From Ferrovaceae bacterium (lineage in GTDB: Bacteria > Pseudomonadota > Gammaproteobacteria > Burkholderiales > Ferrovaceae): a stretch of DNA of 32,220 bases. Of the stretch, positions 21,255 to 32,219 are shown in pieces. The stretch's first letter is position 1; each line of letters begins with the position of its first letter. Under the pieces are notes generated by a model that was given only the letters and a program-made list of their open reading frames with translations, was not told the origin of the DNA and made no database searches. The stretch spans positions 1 to 32,220 of the forward strand of contig DAICZS010000020.1 of assembly GCA_027311025.1 (NCBI GenBank). Direction: 5' to 3'. Position numbers and translations under genes: made by a program.

Positions 21255-21273
21255 TTTAAGGAAAACGACCATC

Positions 21274-22521
21274 ATGAATCCCACCATCAAACACCTGCCG
21301 CCCAAGAAGATCAATTCCTTCTACCCGCCCCAGCGCACCTTGATGGGTCCTGGTCCCTCCGAGATCACGCCACGCGTGCTGGCCGCCATGTCGCTGCCCT
21401 GCATCGGCTACCTCGACCCGGTGTTCGTGGACATGATGGACGAACTCAAAACCCTGTTGCGCTACGTCTTTCAAACGGACAACCAGCTGACTTTTCCAGC
21501 CTCCGGCCCGGGCTCGGTGGGCATGGAAATGTGCTTCGTCAACATGGTCAATGAAGGCGACAAGGTCATCGTCTGCCGCAACGGCGTGTTTGGCGGGCGC
21601 ATGATCGAAAACGTCGAGCGCTGCGGCGGCAAGGCGGTGGTCATCGAGGACACCTGGGGCGAACCGGTGGACCCCAACAAGCTGGAAGAAACCCTGAAGC
21701 AGCACCCCGACACCAAGGTGGTGGCCTTCGTCCTGGCCGAAACCTCCACCGGCTGCATGTCCGATGCCAAGACCCTGGTGGAAATTGCCCACCGCTACGG
21801 GGCACTCACCATCGTGGATGCGGTCACGCAACTGGCCGGCACCCCACTGTTTGTGGATGAGTGGGGCATCGACGCCGTGTATTCGGGCAGCCAGAAATGC
21901 CTTTCCTGCACCCCGGGGCTGGCCCCGGTGTCCTTCAGCGACCGCGTGGTGGCGCTGGTGCGCAATCGCAAGGAACGCTGCCACAGCTGGTTCATGGACC
22001 TCGACCTGGTGCTGGGTTATTGGGGCAACACCAATCGCACTTACCACCATACCGCCCCCATCAATGGGCTGTATGCACTCCACGAAGCCCTGCTGCAGGT
22101 GCGCGAGGAAGGCCTGGAAAATTCCTGGGCGCGCCACACCCGGCATTATCTGGCGCTCAAGGCCGGCCTCGAGGCCATGGGCCTGGAATACCTGGTGAAG
22201 GAGGAATACCGCCTGCCGCAGCTCAACGCCGTCAAAGTGCCCGAAGGCGTCGACGAGGCCCGCGTGCGCAAGGCCTTGCTGGAAGAGTTCAATCTGGAGA
22301 TTGGTGCCGGGCTGGGACCTCTGGCCGGCAAGATCTGGCGCTTTGGCCTGATGGGCTATTCGGCCAAATCAGAAAACGTCATGCTGTGCCTGTCCGCGCT
22401 GGGGTCCGTACTGATGGACCTGGGTTACCCCGTCAAGCTGGGTTACGCCGAGGCTGCGGCACACCAGTCCTACGCCGAGCAACACGCCAGGGCAGCCGAG
22501 CAGAAAATCAAGGCCGCCTGA
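21274..22521 (+). CDS. Class V PLP aminotransferase, serine/alanine-glyoxylate type
   Basis: The 415-residue protein belongs to the alanine-glyoxylate/serine-glyoxylate aminotransferase group (fold type I, class V). The start LMGPGPSEITPRVLAAM, the glycine-rich FPASGPGSVGMEM, the PLP-stacking Asp in TIVDAVTQLAGTP, and Lys208 in YSGSQKCLSCTPGLAP (Schiff-base lysine) are all present. It could transfer the amino group of serine or alanine to glyoxylate, for phosphoglycolate salvage or one-carbon supply, but the substrate is not decided by sequence. After about residue 385 it has an Ala-rich tail. ATG 21274 has AAGGAAA about nine bases upstream. It is convergent with metF, and their stop codons abut. 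Confidence 0.88.
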   Translation: MNPTIKHLPPKKINSFYPPQRTLMGPGPSEITPRVLAAMSLPCIGYLDPVFVDMMDELKTLLRYVFQTDNQLTFPASGPGSVGMEMCFVNMVNEGDKVIVCRNGVFGGRMIENVERCGGKAVVIEDTWGEPVDPNKLEETLKQHPDTKVVAFVLAETSTGCMSDAKTLVEIAHRYGALTIVDAVTQLAGTPLFVDEWGIDAVYSGSQKCLSCTPGLAPVSFSDRVVALVRNRKERCHSWFMDLDLVLGYWGNTNRTYHHTAPINGLYALHEALLQVREEGLENSWARHTRHYLALKAGLEAMGLEYLVKEEYRLPQLNAVKVPEGVDEARVRKALLEEFNLEIGAGLGPLAGKIWRFGLMGYSAKSENVMLCLSALGSVLMDLGYPVKLGYAEAAAHQSYAEQHARAAEQKIKAA

Positions 22522-23376
22522 TCAGCGCTCGGACAGATGCAGCCGGTCCCAGATCACACTGGTGAGGCCGGCTGAATTCATGGTGTAAAAATGCAGGCCG
22601 GGGGCTCCCGCCGAGAGCAACCGGTCGCACAGCTGCGTCACCACATCCAGGCCAAAGGCCTTGATGGAGGCCGTATCATCGCCATAGCCCTGCATTTTCA
22701 TGCGAATCCACCGCGGAATCTCGGCACCGCAGGCCTCTGAAAACCGGCTGAGCTGGGAAAAATTGGCAATCGGCATCACGCCAGGCACGATGGGCAGATC
22801 CAACCCCACCGCCTCGCACTCCTCCACGAAACTGAAGTAGGCATCCGGATTGTAGAAATACTGGGTGATGGCGGCATTGGCGCCCGCTTCCACCTTGCGC
22901 TTGAAGTGCTGGATATTCTCCTGCATGGAACGCGACTGCGGATGCACTTCGGGGTAAGCCGCCACCTCGATGTAGAAATGGTCGCCCGTCTGCTCGCGGA
23001 TGAACTCGACCAGTTCGTTGGCATAGCGAAAGGCGCCGCCACCGTAGGTGCCCGAGGGCAGGTCGCCGCGCAACGCCACGAGGTGACGGATGCCATGCGC
23101 CTGGTATTGCTTCAGCACCTCGGCGAGATGTTCACGGGTGGAACCAATGCAGGACAGGTGGGGCGCAGCCGGATGGCCGTCCCTCTGGATTTCCAGCACG
23201 GTCTCGAGCGTGCGCTCACGCGTGGTACCACCGGCGCCGTAGGTCACGGAAAAAAAGGCCGGCTTGAGTTGCGCCAGCTGACGCCGGGTGTGGCGCAGCT
23301 TTTCAGCACCCTCCGGCGTTTTGGGCGGAAAGAACTCGAAGCTGAAAACCTTGGGGTAACGCTGCTGGCTTTGCAA
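22522..23376 (-). CDS. metF: 5,10-methylenetetrahydrofolate reductase
   Basis: MetF reduces methylene-THF to methyl-THF, the methyl donor for methionine synthesis, using FAD. Blocks seen: FSFEFFPPKTPEGAEKLR, FFSVTYGAGGTTRERT with the catalytic Glu of the first block, HLVALRGDLP, and IPRWIRMKMQGYGDD. The frame opens at ATG 23430, which would overlap ahcY by 41 bp and has no ribosome site. TTG 23376 lies 14 bp after the ahcY stop, is preceded by GCGGGG, and gives 284 residues, the usual family length, so it is preferred, with moderate certainty. It is the last gene of metK-ahcY-metF. Confidence 0.95.
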   Translation of the reverse strand: MQSQQRYPKVFSFEFFPPKTPEGAEKLRHTRRQLAQLKPAFFSVTYGAGGTTRERTLETVLEIQRDGHPAAPHLSCIGSTREHLAEVLKQYQAHGIRHLVALRGDLPSGTYGGGAFRYANELVEFIREQTGDHFYIEVAAYPEVHPQSRSMQENIQHFKRKVEAGANAAITQYFYNPDAYFSFVEECEAVGLDLPIVPGVMPIANFSQLSRFSEACGAEIPRWIRMKMQGYGDDTASIKAFGLDVVTQLCDRLLSAGAPGLHFYTMNSAGLTSVIWDRLHLSER

Positions 23377-23389
23377 GGTCGCCCCGCGC

Positions 23390-25873
<2,484 letters not shown>

Positions 25874-25914
25874 GGCGAACCCCGCCCTTTTTCATGAACA
25901 ACAACGAACTGTGG

Positions 25915-25923
25915 ATTATAACA
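25915..25923 (-). promoter_or_regulatory. Extended -10 promoter element of metK
   Basis: On the minus strand TGTTATAAT is a perfect extended -10 (TGnTATAAT), 42 bp before the metK ATG. The -35 region is poor, which is usual for extended -10 promoters. It lies in the 66-bp gap to the divergent acyltransferase gene. Confidence 0.6.
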
Positions 25924-25939
25924 GCGATTCCTGCCTGAA

Positions 25940-26818
25940 ATGATGCTGCGCCTCTCCCTTGTCTTGCTGTGGTTGCTGCACTGGCTGCCCCTGCCCGCAC
26001 TGGCCACCCTGGGGGACCTTCTGGGAGCCCTGGCCTACCGGCTCGCGGCCGAACGGCGGCGCGTCACCCTGATCAACCTCGCCCTGTGTTTTCCGCAATG
26101 GTCCGATGCCCGGCGCGCCGCCGTGGCGCGCGCCCATTTCCAGGCCTTCATGACCAGCATCCTGTCGCAGGGGGTGGGCTGGTACGCGTCGCTGGCTCAC
26201 CTGCGACGCATCGTGCACTTTGAGGGATTGCCCCATCTGCAGGCCGCCCTGGCAGAAGGCCCCGTGATCCTCATGACCCCGCATTTTTTTGGCATCGATA
26301 CTGCAGGCATCTGCCTGTCCGCCGACGTGGACATGATCTCCTTCCACACGCGACACAAGAACATCCGCATCGACGACATGATCCAGCGCCGCCGCCGGCG
26401 CTGGAATCGCGGCGTGATCTTTTCGCGGCAGGACGGCATCCGCACCGTGCTGCGCGCCCTCAAACCGGGCTGGGCCCTGTATTACCTGCCCGACCAGGAT
26501 TACGGCTCGAAGGATTCCATCTTCGTGGATTTTTTCGGCGTCAAGACCGCCACCATCCCTGCCATGTCCCGCCTGGCGCGTTTGGCCCACGCCCGGGTGG
26601 TGCCCTGCGTCATCGAGCAGGACTTTCACCACAATCGCTGCGTGGTGCGCTTTTATCCGTCCTGGCAGGACTATCCCGGCGCCGACGAAACGGCTGATGC
26701 GCTGCGCATGAATCAGTTCATCGAAGCGCGCATCCTGGAACAGCCGGCCAACTACCTATGGAGCCACAAACGCTTCAAGACCCGTCCTCCCGGCGAGCGA
26801 TCGCCCTATGCGCGCTGA
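25940..26818 (+). CDS. Lipid A biosynthesis acyltransferase (LpxL/HtrB family)
   Basis: The 292-residue protein belongs to the lysophospholipid/lipid A acyltransferase family, which adds secondary acyl chains to lipid A at the inner membrane. It has an N-terminal hydrophobic segment (about 3-33), the catalytic HX4D as His115 and Asp120 in TPHFFGID, and the later YYLPDQDYGSKDSIFVDFFG block. Whether it is the LpxL or LpxM equivalent cannot be told. Two ATG codons stand in tandem at the start and no strong ribosome site is visible. dapF follows after 76 bp in which I see nothing distinctive. Confidence 0.9.
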   Translation: MMLRLSLVLLWLLHWLPLPALATLGDLLGALAYRLAAERRRVTLINLALCFPQWSDARRAAVARAHFQAFMTSILSQGVGWYASLAHLRRIVHFEGLPHLQAALAEGPVILMTPHFFGIDTAGICLSADVDMISFHTRHKNIRIDDMIQRRRRRWNRGVIFSRQDGIRTVLRALKPGWALYYLPDQDYGSKDSIFVDFFGVKTATIPAMSRLARLAHARVVPCVIEQDFHHNRCVVRFYPSWQDYPGADETADALRMNQFIEARILEQPANYLWSHKRFKTRPPGERSPYAR

Positions 26819-26894
26819 CTCACGGACAATCCCCTGCGCGCAATTGCAAAACGCGATAGGATGCCTTTCATGACGCAACCCATGGCCTGACCCG

Positions 26895-27731
26895 ATGCAA
26901 CTTCCCTTTACCAAAATGCAGGGACTGGGCAACGACTTCGTGGTTCTGGATGCCACGGCCGCTCCCCTGCAGCTCTCACCCGGCCAGATTCGCTGGATCG
27001 CCGACCGCCATTTTGGCGTGGGCTGTGACCAGATCCTGATCGTGGAGCGCGCGCACGACCCTGCCAACGATTTCCGTTACCGCATCCTCAATGCCGACGG
27101 CAGCGAAGTGGAAAATTGCGGCAACGGCGCCCGCTGTTTCGTGCGCTTCGTGCGCGACCAGGGGCTGACCCAAAAAAACGAGATCCGGGTGGAAACGCTG
27201 GGTGGCGTCATCGCGCCGCGCCTTGATGTTGACGGTCGGGTTACGGTCAACATGGGCGAACCCGTCTTCGAACCCACACGCATTCCCTTCACGGCCCCGG
27301 CCCAGGCGCTGACCTACCCCCTGACGGTTGGCGCCGTCACCCATGCGTTCAGCGTACTCTCCATGGGCAACCCGCACGCCGTGCAGGTGGTGCCTTCGGT
27401 AGCCACGGCACCGGTGGCCAGCGAAGGCCCGTTGATCGAACACCATCCCGCCTTCCCCAAACGCGTCAATGCGGGATTCATGGAAGTGGTGAGCCGCACC
27501 CACATCCGCCTGCGCGTCTTTGAGCGCGGCGCCGGTGAAACCCTGGCTTGTGGCACGGGTGCCTGTGCCGCCGTGGTGGCGGGCATCACGCGTCACTTGC
27601 TGGATGCCACGGTTACGGTCACGACCCATGGCGGCGACCTTTCCATTACCTGGCAGGGCCCGGGACATCCCGTGTGGATGACGGGCGATGCCGTCACCGT
27701 ATTTACAGGCGAACTTCGCCTGCCCGAATGA
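26895..27731 (+). CDS. dapF: Diaminopimelate epimerase
   Basis: DapF interconverts LL- and meso-diaminopimelate for lysine and peptidoglycan synthesis, without cofactor. The 278-residue protein has both catalytic cysteines in their motifs: Cys75 in [10 protein letters not shown] and Cys219 in [10 protein letters not shown], plus [12 protein letters not shown] at the start and [15 protein letters not shown]. The order dapF-DUF484-xerC is also found in E. coli. The next gene begins within about 14 bp, or overlaps the dapF stop if an earlier ATG is used. Confidence 0.97.
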   Translation: MQLPFTKMQGLGNDFVVLDATAAPLQLSPGQIRWIADRHFGVGCDQILIVERAHDPANDFRYRILNADGSEVENCGNGARCFVRFVRDQGLTQKNEIRVETLGGVIAPRLDVDGRVTVNMGEPVFEPTRIPFTAPAQALTYPLTVGAVTHAFSVLSMGNPHAVQVVPSVATAPVASEGPLIEHHPAFPKRVNAGFMEVVSRTHIRLRVFERGAGETLACGTGACAAVVAGITRHLLDATVTVTTHGGDLSITWQGPGHPVWMTGDAVTVFTGELRLPE

Positions 27732-27745
27732 TCAGAGGCCCTTGC

Positions 27746-28405
27746 ATGAATCTGGATTCCGATGCCGTTGCCGCCTGGCTGAAACAGCACCCCGATTTTT
27801 TTGAGGCGCACAGCGCGCTCCTGGCCGACATCAACCTGCCCCATCCCCACGGCACCCACGCCGTCTCCTTGAGCGAGCGTCAGCTGCAGGCCATGCGCGA
27901 CAAAAACCGCGCGCTGGAAGCGCGCCTCAGCGAATTGATCGGCTACGCGGGCGCCAACGACACCACCAGCGGCAAGGTCCACCGGCTGGCCGTCAGCCTG
28001 CTGGGGGCACGCACGCTGCCCGCCGTACTGGACATCGTGCAGCAGCAGTTGAAAGAGGATTTTGCCGTACCCCACGGCGCCATCCGCCTGTGGGGCCTCG
28101 CTGCCGAAGACGGACGCCCCGAATTTGCGCCGGTGCAGGCCGAGTTGCGGGAATTCGTCTCGCACATGGAAGCACCGCACTGTGGCCATCACGCGGTGTA
28201 CGAAACCAGCCGCTGGTTTGAAGACGAGGCGCCCAACCTGCGCTCATTTGCCATGATGCCCCTGCGTGACAGCGTCACCTTTGGAGTGCTGTTGCTGGCA
28301 TCGCCGGACGAAAACCGCTTTTATCCGGACATGGGCACCTTCTACCTCACCCGGATCGCCGAGCTGGTGGGTGCAGCGCTGCGGTCCCAGACCCATGGTC
28401 CCTGA
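27746..28405 (+). CDS. DUF484 family protein
   Basis: The 219-residue product matches DUF484, a GAF-like family of unknown role encoded between dapF and xerC in many proteobacteria. It begins MNLDSDAVAAWLKQHPDFFEAH, has the family block SLSERQLQAMRDKNRALEARL (probably helical), then the GAF-like domain ending in AMMPLRDSVTFGVLLLASPD. ATG 27746 is preceded by AGAGG; another in-frame ATG at 27728 would overlap the dapF stop. Its last 11 bases overlap xerC, suggesting coupled translation. Confidence 0.9.
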   Translation: MNLDSDAVAAWLKQHPDFFEAHSALLADINLPHPHGTHAVSLSERQLQAMRDKNRALEARLSELIGYAGANDTTSGKVHRLAVSLLGARTLPAVLDIVQQQLKEDFAVPHGAIRLWGLAAEDGRPEFAPVQAELREFVSHMEAPHCGHHAVYETSRWFEDEAPNLRSFAMMPLRDSVTFGVLLLASPDENRFYPDMGTFYLTRIAELVGAALRSQTHGP

Positions 28406-29279
28406 GTCGCTGCGCGCCGCCTATCTGTCCCACTTGCGGGTGGAACGCCGCCTCTCGGCGCACACCGAAAAAAGCTATGGCCGCGACCTCGACCTCCTGC
28501 TGCAGCTTGCAGGAAGCCAGGACCTCGACACCTTGAGCCCCCACGACATCCGGCGCTACATTGCCACCCTGCATGCGCGCGGGCTGTCCGGGCGCAGCCT
28601 GGGCCGGGCGCTCTCCGCCTGGCGCGGATTTTTCAACTACCTGGCGCGGGACCATGGCTTCCGGCATAACCCCTGTGCCGACGTGCGTCCGCCCAAGTCC
28701 CCCAAAAAACTGCCGCACGCACTCACTCCGGACACTGCAGCGCAACTGATGCAACCTGCCGGCGACGATTTTCTGGCGCTGCGCGACCATGCCCTGCTGG
28801 AGTTGTTGTACTCGTCAGGACTGCGCCTGTCCGAAATTGCGGGACTCAACGTGGCCGACGTCCATCGCTCTGAGCACACCGTGGTCGTCACGGGAAAAGG
28901 GGCCAAGACCCGCGTCGTCCCGGTGGGACAAAAGGCGCTGGAGGCGCTGGCGCGCTGGCTGCAATGCCGGGCGGCCGCAGCAGGCAACCAGCCGGCCCTG
29001 TTCGTGACGCAGGCTGGAAAACGCCTGAGCGGGCGCAGCATCGAAGCCCGCGTGGCCCTGCGCGCACGCCAGCTGGGGCTGGCGGACGCCGTGCACCCGC
29101 ATGTGCTGCGCCATTCCTTTGCTTCCCATGTGCTGCAATCCAGCGGCGACCTGCGCGCCGTGCAGGACATGCTGGGGCATGCCAGCATCACCTCCACCCA
29201 GGTGTACACGCACCTCGATTTTCAGCACCTGGCCAGAATTTACGATGCGGCCCACCCGCGGGCACGGCGCAAGGGCTAG
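28395..29279 (+). CDS. xerC: Tyrosine recombinase XerC
   Basis: XerC with XerD resolves chromosome dimers at dif during division. The 294-residue protein has an N-terminal SAM-like core-binding domain (about 1-90) and the catalytic domain with Arg144 (SSGLRLSE), Lys168 (GKGAKTR), the HxxR pair His236/Arg239, His262 (GHASI) and the nucleophile Tyr271 (TQVYTHLD). Location after dapF-DUF484 supports XerC rather than XerD or a mobile integrase. The start overlaps the DUF484 gene by 11 bp; the stop shares a CTAG with the convergent TonB receptor gene. Confidence 0.95.
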   Translation: MVPESLRAAYLSHLRVERRLSAHTEKSYGRDLDLLLQLAGSQDLDTLSPHDIRRYIATLHARGLSGRSLGRALSAWRGFFNYLARDHGFRHNPCADVRPPKSPKKLPHALTPDTAAQLMQPAGDDFLALRDHALLELLYSSGLRLSEIAGLNVADVHRSEHTVVVTGKGAKTRVVPVGQKALEALARWLQCRAAAAGNQPALFVTQAGKRLSGRSIEARVALRARQLGLADAVHPHVLRHSFASHVLQSSGDLRAVQDMLGHASITSTQVYTHLDFQHLARIYDAAHPRARRKG

Positions 29280-31420
29280 AAGAAGCGGGTCACGCCCACA
29301 ATGACCGTACGGCGCAACCCGTACTGCGGCGCCCCGACGCCGATGCCGGTGCCATCGCGCAGCTCGTAGCTGCGGTCAAAAACGTTGAGCAGGGCAAGCC
29401 GCCCTTCCAGGTCGCCCCACTCCCCCGCCTTGAACAGGTGGGTGGCTGCCGTGTTGACCGTCACATAGGACGGCATGGTGCTGGTATTGGCAAAGCCGCT
29501 GCGCATGCCGCTGCCAAACAACGCATCCGCGCTGAGGTTGGCCCAGTCGGTGCGATACCCCATGCCGCCCGAGAGGGTGTAACGCTGGTCATGGTCCAGA
29601 TAGACCCAGTGGTTGTTGATGTAGTTGAGCACCCCGGGGCTGAAGTTGAACTGCCCCGATTCGATGCCGCGACCCTGTGCCCGACCCACGGCCGCATTGA
29701 AGTTTCCGGTCCAGCGCTCACGGTGCCAGGTGCCGGAGAGCTCCAGGCCGTAGACACGGCCTTCCTGATAGTTGAAGTCTGAAAACACCAGCGCGTTGCC
29801 GAACTGCCCCTCGTCGAGCAGGTGCTGCACCTTGCGATAATAGCCATCCACGCTCATGTTGAACTGATCGGACCACTGGTGCGAAAGCCCCATGTCCAGG
29901 TAATCAGAACTTTCCGAGCGCACCGGGGCGTCGGTCGTCACCTGCGAGGCATTGGTGGTATTGGTGAACAGGCCCACCGTACGGGTGTTGATGAGCCCTG
30001 CGGCAGGCGGCGTGAAATAGCTGCCAAAACCGGCATGCGCCCGGGTGGCTGGCGTCATGTCCACCACCAGGCTGACGCGCGGGCTGACCTGGTGTTCGTT
30101 GATCAGCATCGCATTCTGGTCGTAACGCAGCCCGTAATTGAGCGTGGCCGCAGGGTTAAGCTTCCACTCGTCCTGCAACGAGACGCCCCAGAAGTGACTG
30201 ATGCCGCCGCTGTTGTCGATGATGCCCGTGGGCGCACTGCTGGCCACCCCCGCATCGCTCAACTGATTGCCGGCACAGACCGATGAGGGGCCCAGACAAT
30301 ACACCTGCGACTGGTTGTTGGTGAGATACCGCTCCTGCTGCACCATCAGGCTGGCGTGCAGGCGGTGGCCCTCGCGCCAGTCCATGCCCGTATCGGTCTG
30401 CAGCCCCTGTGCTTCATTGCGGCGGATGACGTCATTGCTGACGCCGCTGTAGAACAGGTCGCCCAGGGCGGCGTCGGGCGTGTAATGCACTTCCGAGAGC
30501 CGGTGATAAACGGATACCTGGGTGTCTGCCACGGCACTGCCGTGGGTCTGGTAACTGGCCACCTCGAACTGGTTATGTTCGGCCTGCGTGGCGTTGAGTG
30601 CCAGCGGCGTTGGCGTCGGCGTCAGCGTGGAACTGCAGCATTGTGGGGACAGACCCGGGTTATCGGGGATCTGGAACAGGTTTTGCGATTGCCCGAAAGT
30701 CAGGCTCACCCGGTCCTGTGGCGTGAGATCGTAGGCCAGAAACCCAAAGCCCTTGCCCTGGCGGGTCTGGTCATGAAAGGCATTGAGGGTGTTGGCAGGG
30801 TTGTCGATGCCCTGCTGTGACGTCATGAGCGAGCCCGTGAGCGTGTAGCTGAAGCGCCCGACCGAGCCGTTGGCAATCCCCGCCATTTCGCCGTAGTTGC
30901 GGCTGCCGCCCTGCAGCGAAATTTCCCCGCCGGGTTCAGAGCCCGGACCCCGCGTCTGGATGTCCACGATGCCGGCCGTCCGGTAACCATATTGGGCCGG
31001 CAACACGCCGGTCATGACGGTGAGCTTGTCGGCAATGCGGGTGTCCAGCATCTGGCCAAAGCCGCTCAGGGCCTCGGGAATCATGACGCCATTGATGCGG
31101 TATTGCAGGTTGCCATGGTCTCCGCGCACATGCACCTGGCCAAAACCATCCTGCACGATGCCCGGCGCCTGCAATAGCACCTGGTTCAAGGGCGTGGCAT
31201 TGCCCTGCGGCAGGTGGGCAATGTCCGCATCCGAAAACTGGTACTGGGTGCTGCCTGTATTGGCCGACACGCCACTGCGGGCGCCATCGAGTTTTTTGGA
31301 AGTGATGGTGATGGTCTGGGCCTGGGCGACGGGCTCGTCGGATTCGGCCCGGGCCGCGAAGGCCGCAAGGGCCAATGACAGGGCCCATGCCGTGCGTGAT
31401 GATGCGGTGTTGCATGCCAT
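29276..31420 (-). CDS. TonB-dependent outer membrane receptor
   Basis: The 714-residue protein has a signal peptide (cleavage expected near AFAARA-ES), a TonB-box-like TITITS near residue 38, a plug domain (NQVLLQAPGIVQDGFGQVHV through GIVDIQTRG) and a beta-barrel ending in Phe-Phe. Such receptors import metal chelates, siderophores or other ligands with energy from TonB. The ligand is not evident. An unusual loop in the barrel contains a vicinal Cys pair and a TPTPTP run, and two more cysteines lie in a later loop. ATG 31420 is chosen for its GAGG site and signal peptide; the frame extends 44 codons further without such support. The small His/Cys gene lies 71 bp upstream. Confidence 0.92.
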   Translation of the reverse strand: MACNTASSRTAWALSLALAAFAARAESDEPVAQAQTITITSKKLDGARSGVSANTGSTQYQFSDADIAHLPQGNATPLNQVLLQAPGIVQDGFGQVHVRGDHGNLQYRINGVMIPEALSGFGQMLDTRIADKLTVMTGVLPAQYGYRTAGIVDIQTRGPGSEPGGEISLQGGSRNYGEMAGIANGSVGRFSYTLTGSLMTSQQGIDNPANTLNAFHDQTRQGKGFGFLAYDLTPQDRVSLTFGQSQNLFQIPDNPGLSPQCCSSTLTPTPTPLALNATQAEHNQFEVASYQTHGSAVADTQVSVYHRLSEVHYTPDAALGDLFYSGVSNDVIRRNEAQGLQTDTGMDWREGHRLHASLMVQQERYLTNNQSQVYCLGPSSVCAGNQLSDAGVASSAPTGIIDNSGGISHFWGVSLQDEWKLNPAATLNYGLRYDQNAMLINEHQVSPRVSLVVDMTPATRAHAGFGSYFTPPAAGLINTRTVGLFTNTTNASQVTTDAPVRSESSDYLDMGLSHQWSDQFNMSVDGYYRKVQHLLDEGQFGNALVFSDFNYQEGRVYGLELSGTWHRERWTGNFNAAVGRAQGRGIESGQFNFSPGVLNYINNHWVYLDHDQRYTLSGGMGYRTDWANLSADALFGSGMRSGFANTSTMPSYVTVNTAATHLFKAGEWGDLEGRLALLNVFDRSYELRDGTGIGVGAPQYGLRRTVIVGVTRFF

Positions 31421-31453
31421 GAAGAAAACCTCGAAGCGATGAGAATGCGGGGA

Positions 31454-31483
31454 GGGGCACTCCCCCCGGGGGCGTGGGCCCCC
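31454..31483 (-). other. Two adjacent GC-rich hairpins in the TonB receptor leader
   Basis: On the minus strand GGGGGC-CCAC-GCCCCC (31468-31483) is followed by a second stem GGGG-AGTG-CCCC (31454-31465). The blocks of G and C could also pair in alternative ways. There is no T run, so a standard terminator is unlikely. The structure lies between the small upstream gene and the receptor start. Confidence 0.5.
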
Positions 31484-31491
31484 ACGAGACA

Positions 31492-31857
31492 TCAGACTAC
31501 GGATCGAGGTGCGGCAGGGGGTGCGCGGGTATCGAACCCCAGGGGCTCGCAAAAGGCGTGGCGGGCAACCCCGGACTGGACCCGGAGGGCATCGGCGCGC
31601 GGCGGAATGCAGACAGGCAAGGCCGCGGTACCAGCAAAACTGGCCAGGGTGAGCGCATCGAAGAGCTGGCAGTGGTGGTCATCATGAGCCCAGGAAGAGG
31701 CCGAATCCACGCTTTGCACCCGTTGGACCCAGCGCTCGCCGTGGGCCACGCGGTGCGTGAAGCCGGCAACCTGGGCGCCCAGCAGGCATGCCAGGGCAAG
31801 CGCCATTCCCAGGCGTCCCCAGGCGCCCTGTCTGCGCAGTCGTTTTAAAATACCCAT
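31492..31857 (-). CDS. Small membrane-anchored or secreted His/Cys protein, DUF2946-like
   Basis: The 121-residue product has a basic N-terminus, a hydrophobic segment at about 16-34 (uncleaved anchor or signal), then HRVAHGERW, the cluster HDDHHCQLFDALTLA near residues 60-74 and a C-terminal FCEPLGFDTRAPP. The His/Cys cluster resembles, from memory, DUF2946-type proteins that often neighbour metal-related TonB receptors. Function is unknown; metal binding is inferred only from residues and neighbours. Start ATG 31857 lies two bases after the MATE gene stop and has no clear ribosome site, so translation is probably coupled. No enzyme motif is seen. Confidence 0.65.
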   Translation of the reverse strand: MGILKRLRRQGAWGRLGMALALACLLGAQVAGFTHRVAHGERWVQRVQSVDSASSWAHDDHHCQLFDALTLASFAGTAALPVCIPPRADALRVQSGVARHAFCEPLGFDTRAPPAAPRSVV

Positions 31858-31859
31858 GT

Positions 31860-32219
31860 TCAGTGGTGAAACAAGTCGATTTTGCGCCAGGCTCCGGAGC
31901 GCCAGCGCAGCCAGAGGCCCAGCCCCAGCGCCACAGTGTACACCAGGGCCGCCATCCAGCCGCCAATGGCACCCAGTCCCCATTGGGGCAGGAAGCTCAC
32001 CCAGCCCATGCCCGGCGGAAAGGTCAGGGCATGACAGAGCGGCAAAAATACCAGCCAGGACAGCACCAGCAGCAACCCCGTGGGAAAGCGCACGTCGCCC
32101 GCCCCGCGCAGGCAGAAGGCGCTGGAGAGATTCAACGCATCAAAGATCTGGTAACCCGCGGCAATCCATAACAGGCGCTGGCATAGCGCGGTCACGGCCG
32201 CAGCATCGACGCCCCCATT
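31860..32219 (-). CDS. MATE family efflux transporter, C-terminal part (5' end outside window)
   Basis: The frame enters from the right edge and gives about 119 residues of the C-terminal half of a MATE (NorM-type) transporter, which exports cationic drugs or metabolites using Na+ or H+. The segment GYQIFDALNLSSAFCLRGAGDVRFPT is the family pattern (QxFDAL...LRGxGDxRxP), followed by hydrophobic helices (about 45-65 and 75-105 of the visible part). It is the first visible gene of an apparent unit with the small His/Cys protein and the TonB receptor. Confidence 0.85.
   Translation of the reverse strand, partial: NGGVDAAAVTALCQRLLWIAAGYQIFDALNLSSAFCLRGAGDVRFPTGLLLVLSWLVFLPLCHALTFPPGMGWVSFLPQWGLGAIGGWMAALVYTVALGLGLWLRWRSGAWRKIDLFHH

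Noticed and set aside
25874-25939. SAH or SAM riboswitch upstream of metK-ahcY-metF
   Set aside because: The gap is 66 bp and the predicted leader only about 35 nt; metK-ahcY is 12 bp. No space for a known aptamer.
28395-29279. Tyrosine recombinase as an integrase of a mobile element
   Set aside because: Its neighbours (dapF, DUF484) and sequence are those of chromosomal XerC; no attachment repeats or phage genes are present.
31421-31491. Cobalamin riboswitch before the TonB receptor
   Set aside because: The gap is 71 bp, too short for that aptamer of roughly 200 nt, and lacks its conserved box; only GC hairpins are seen.
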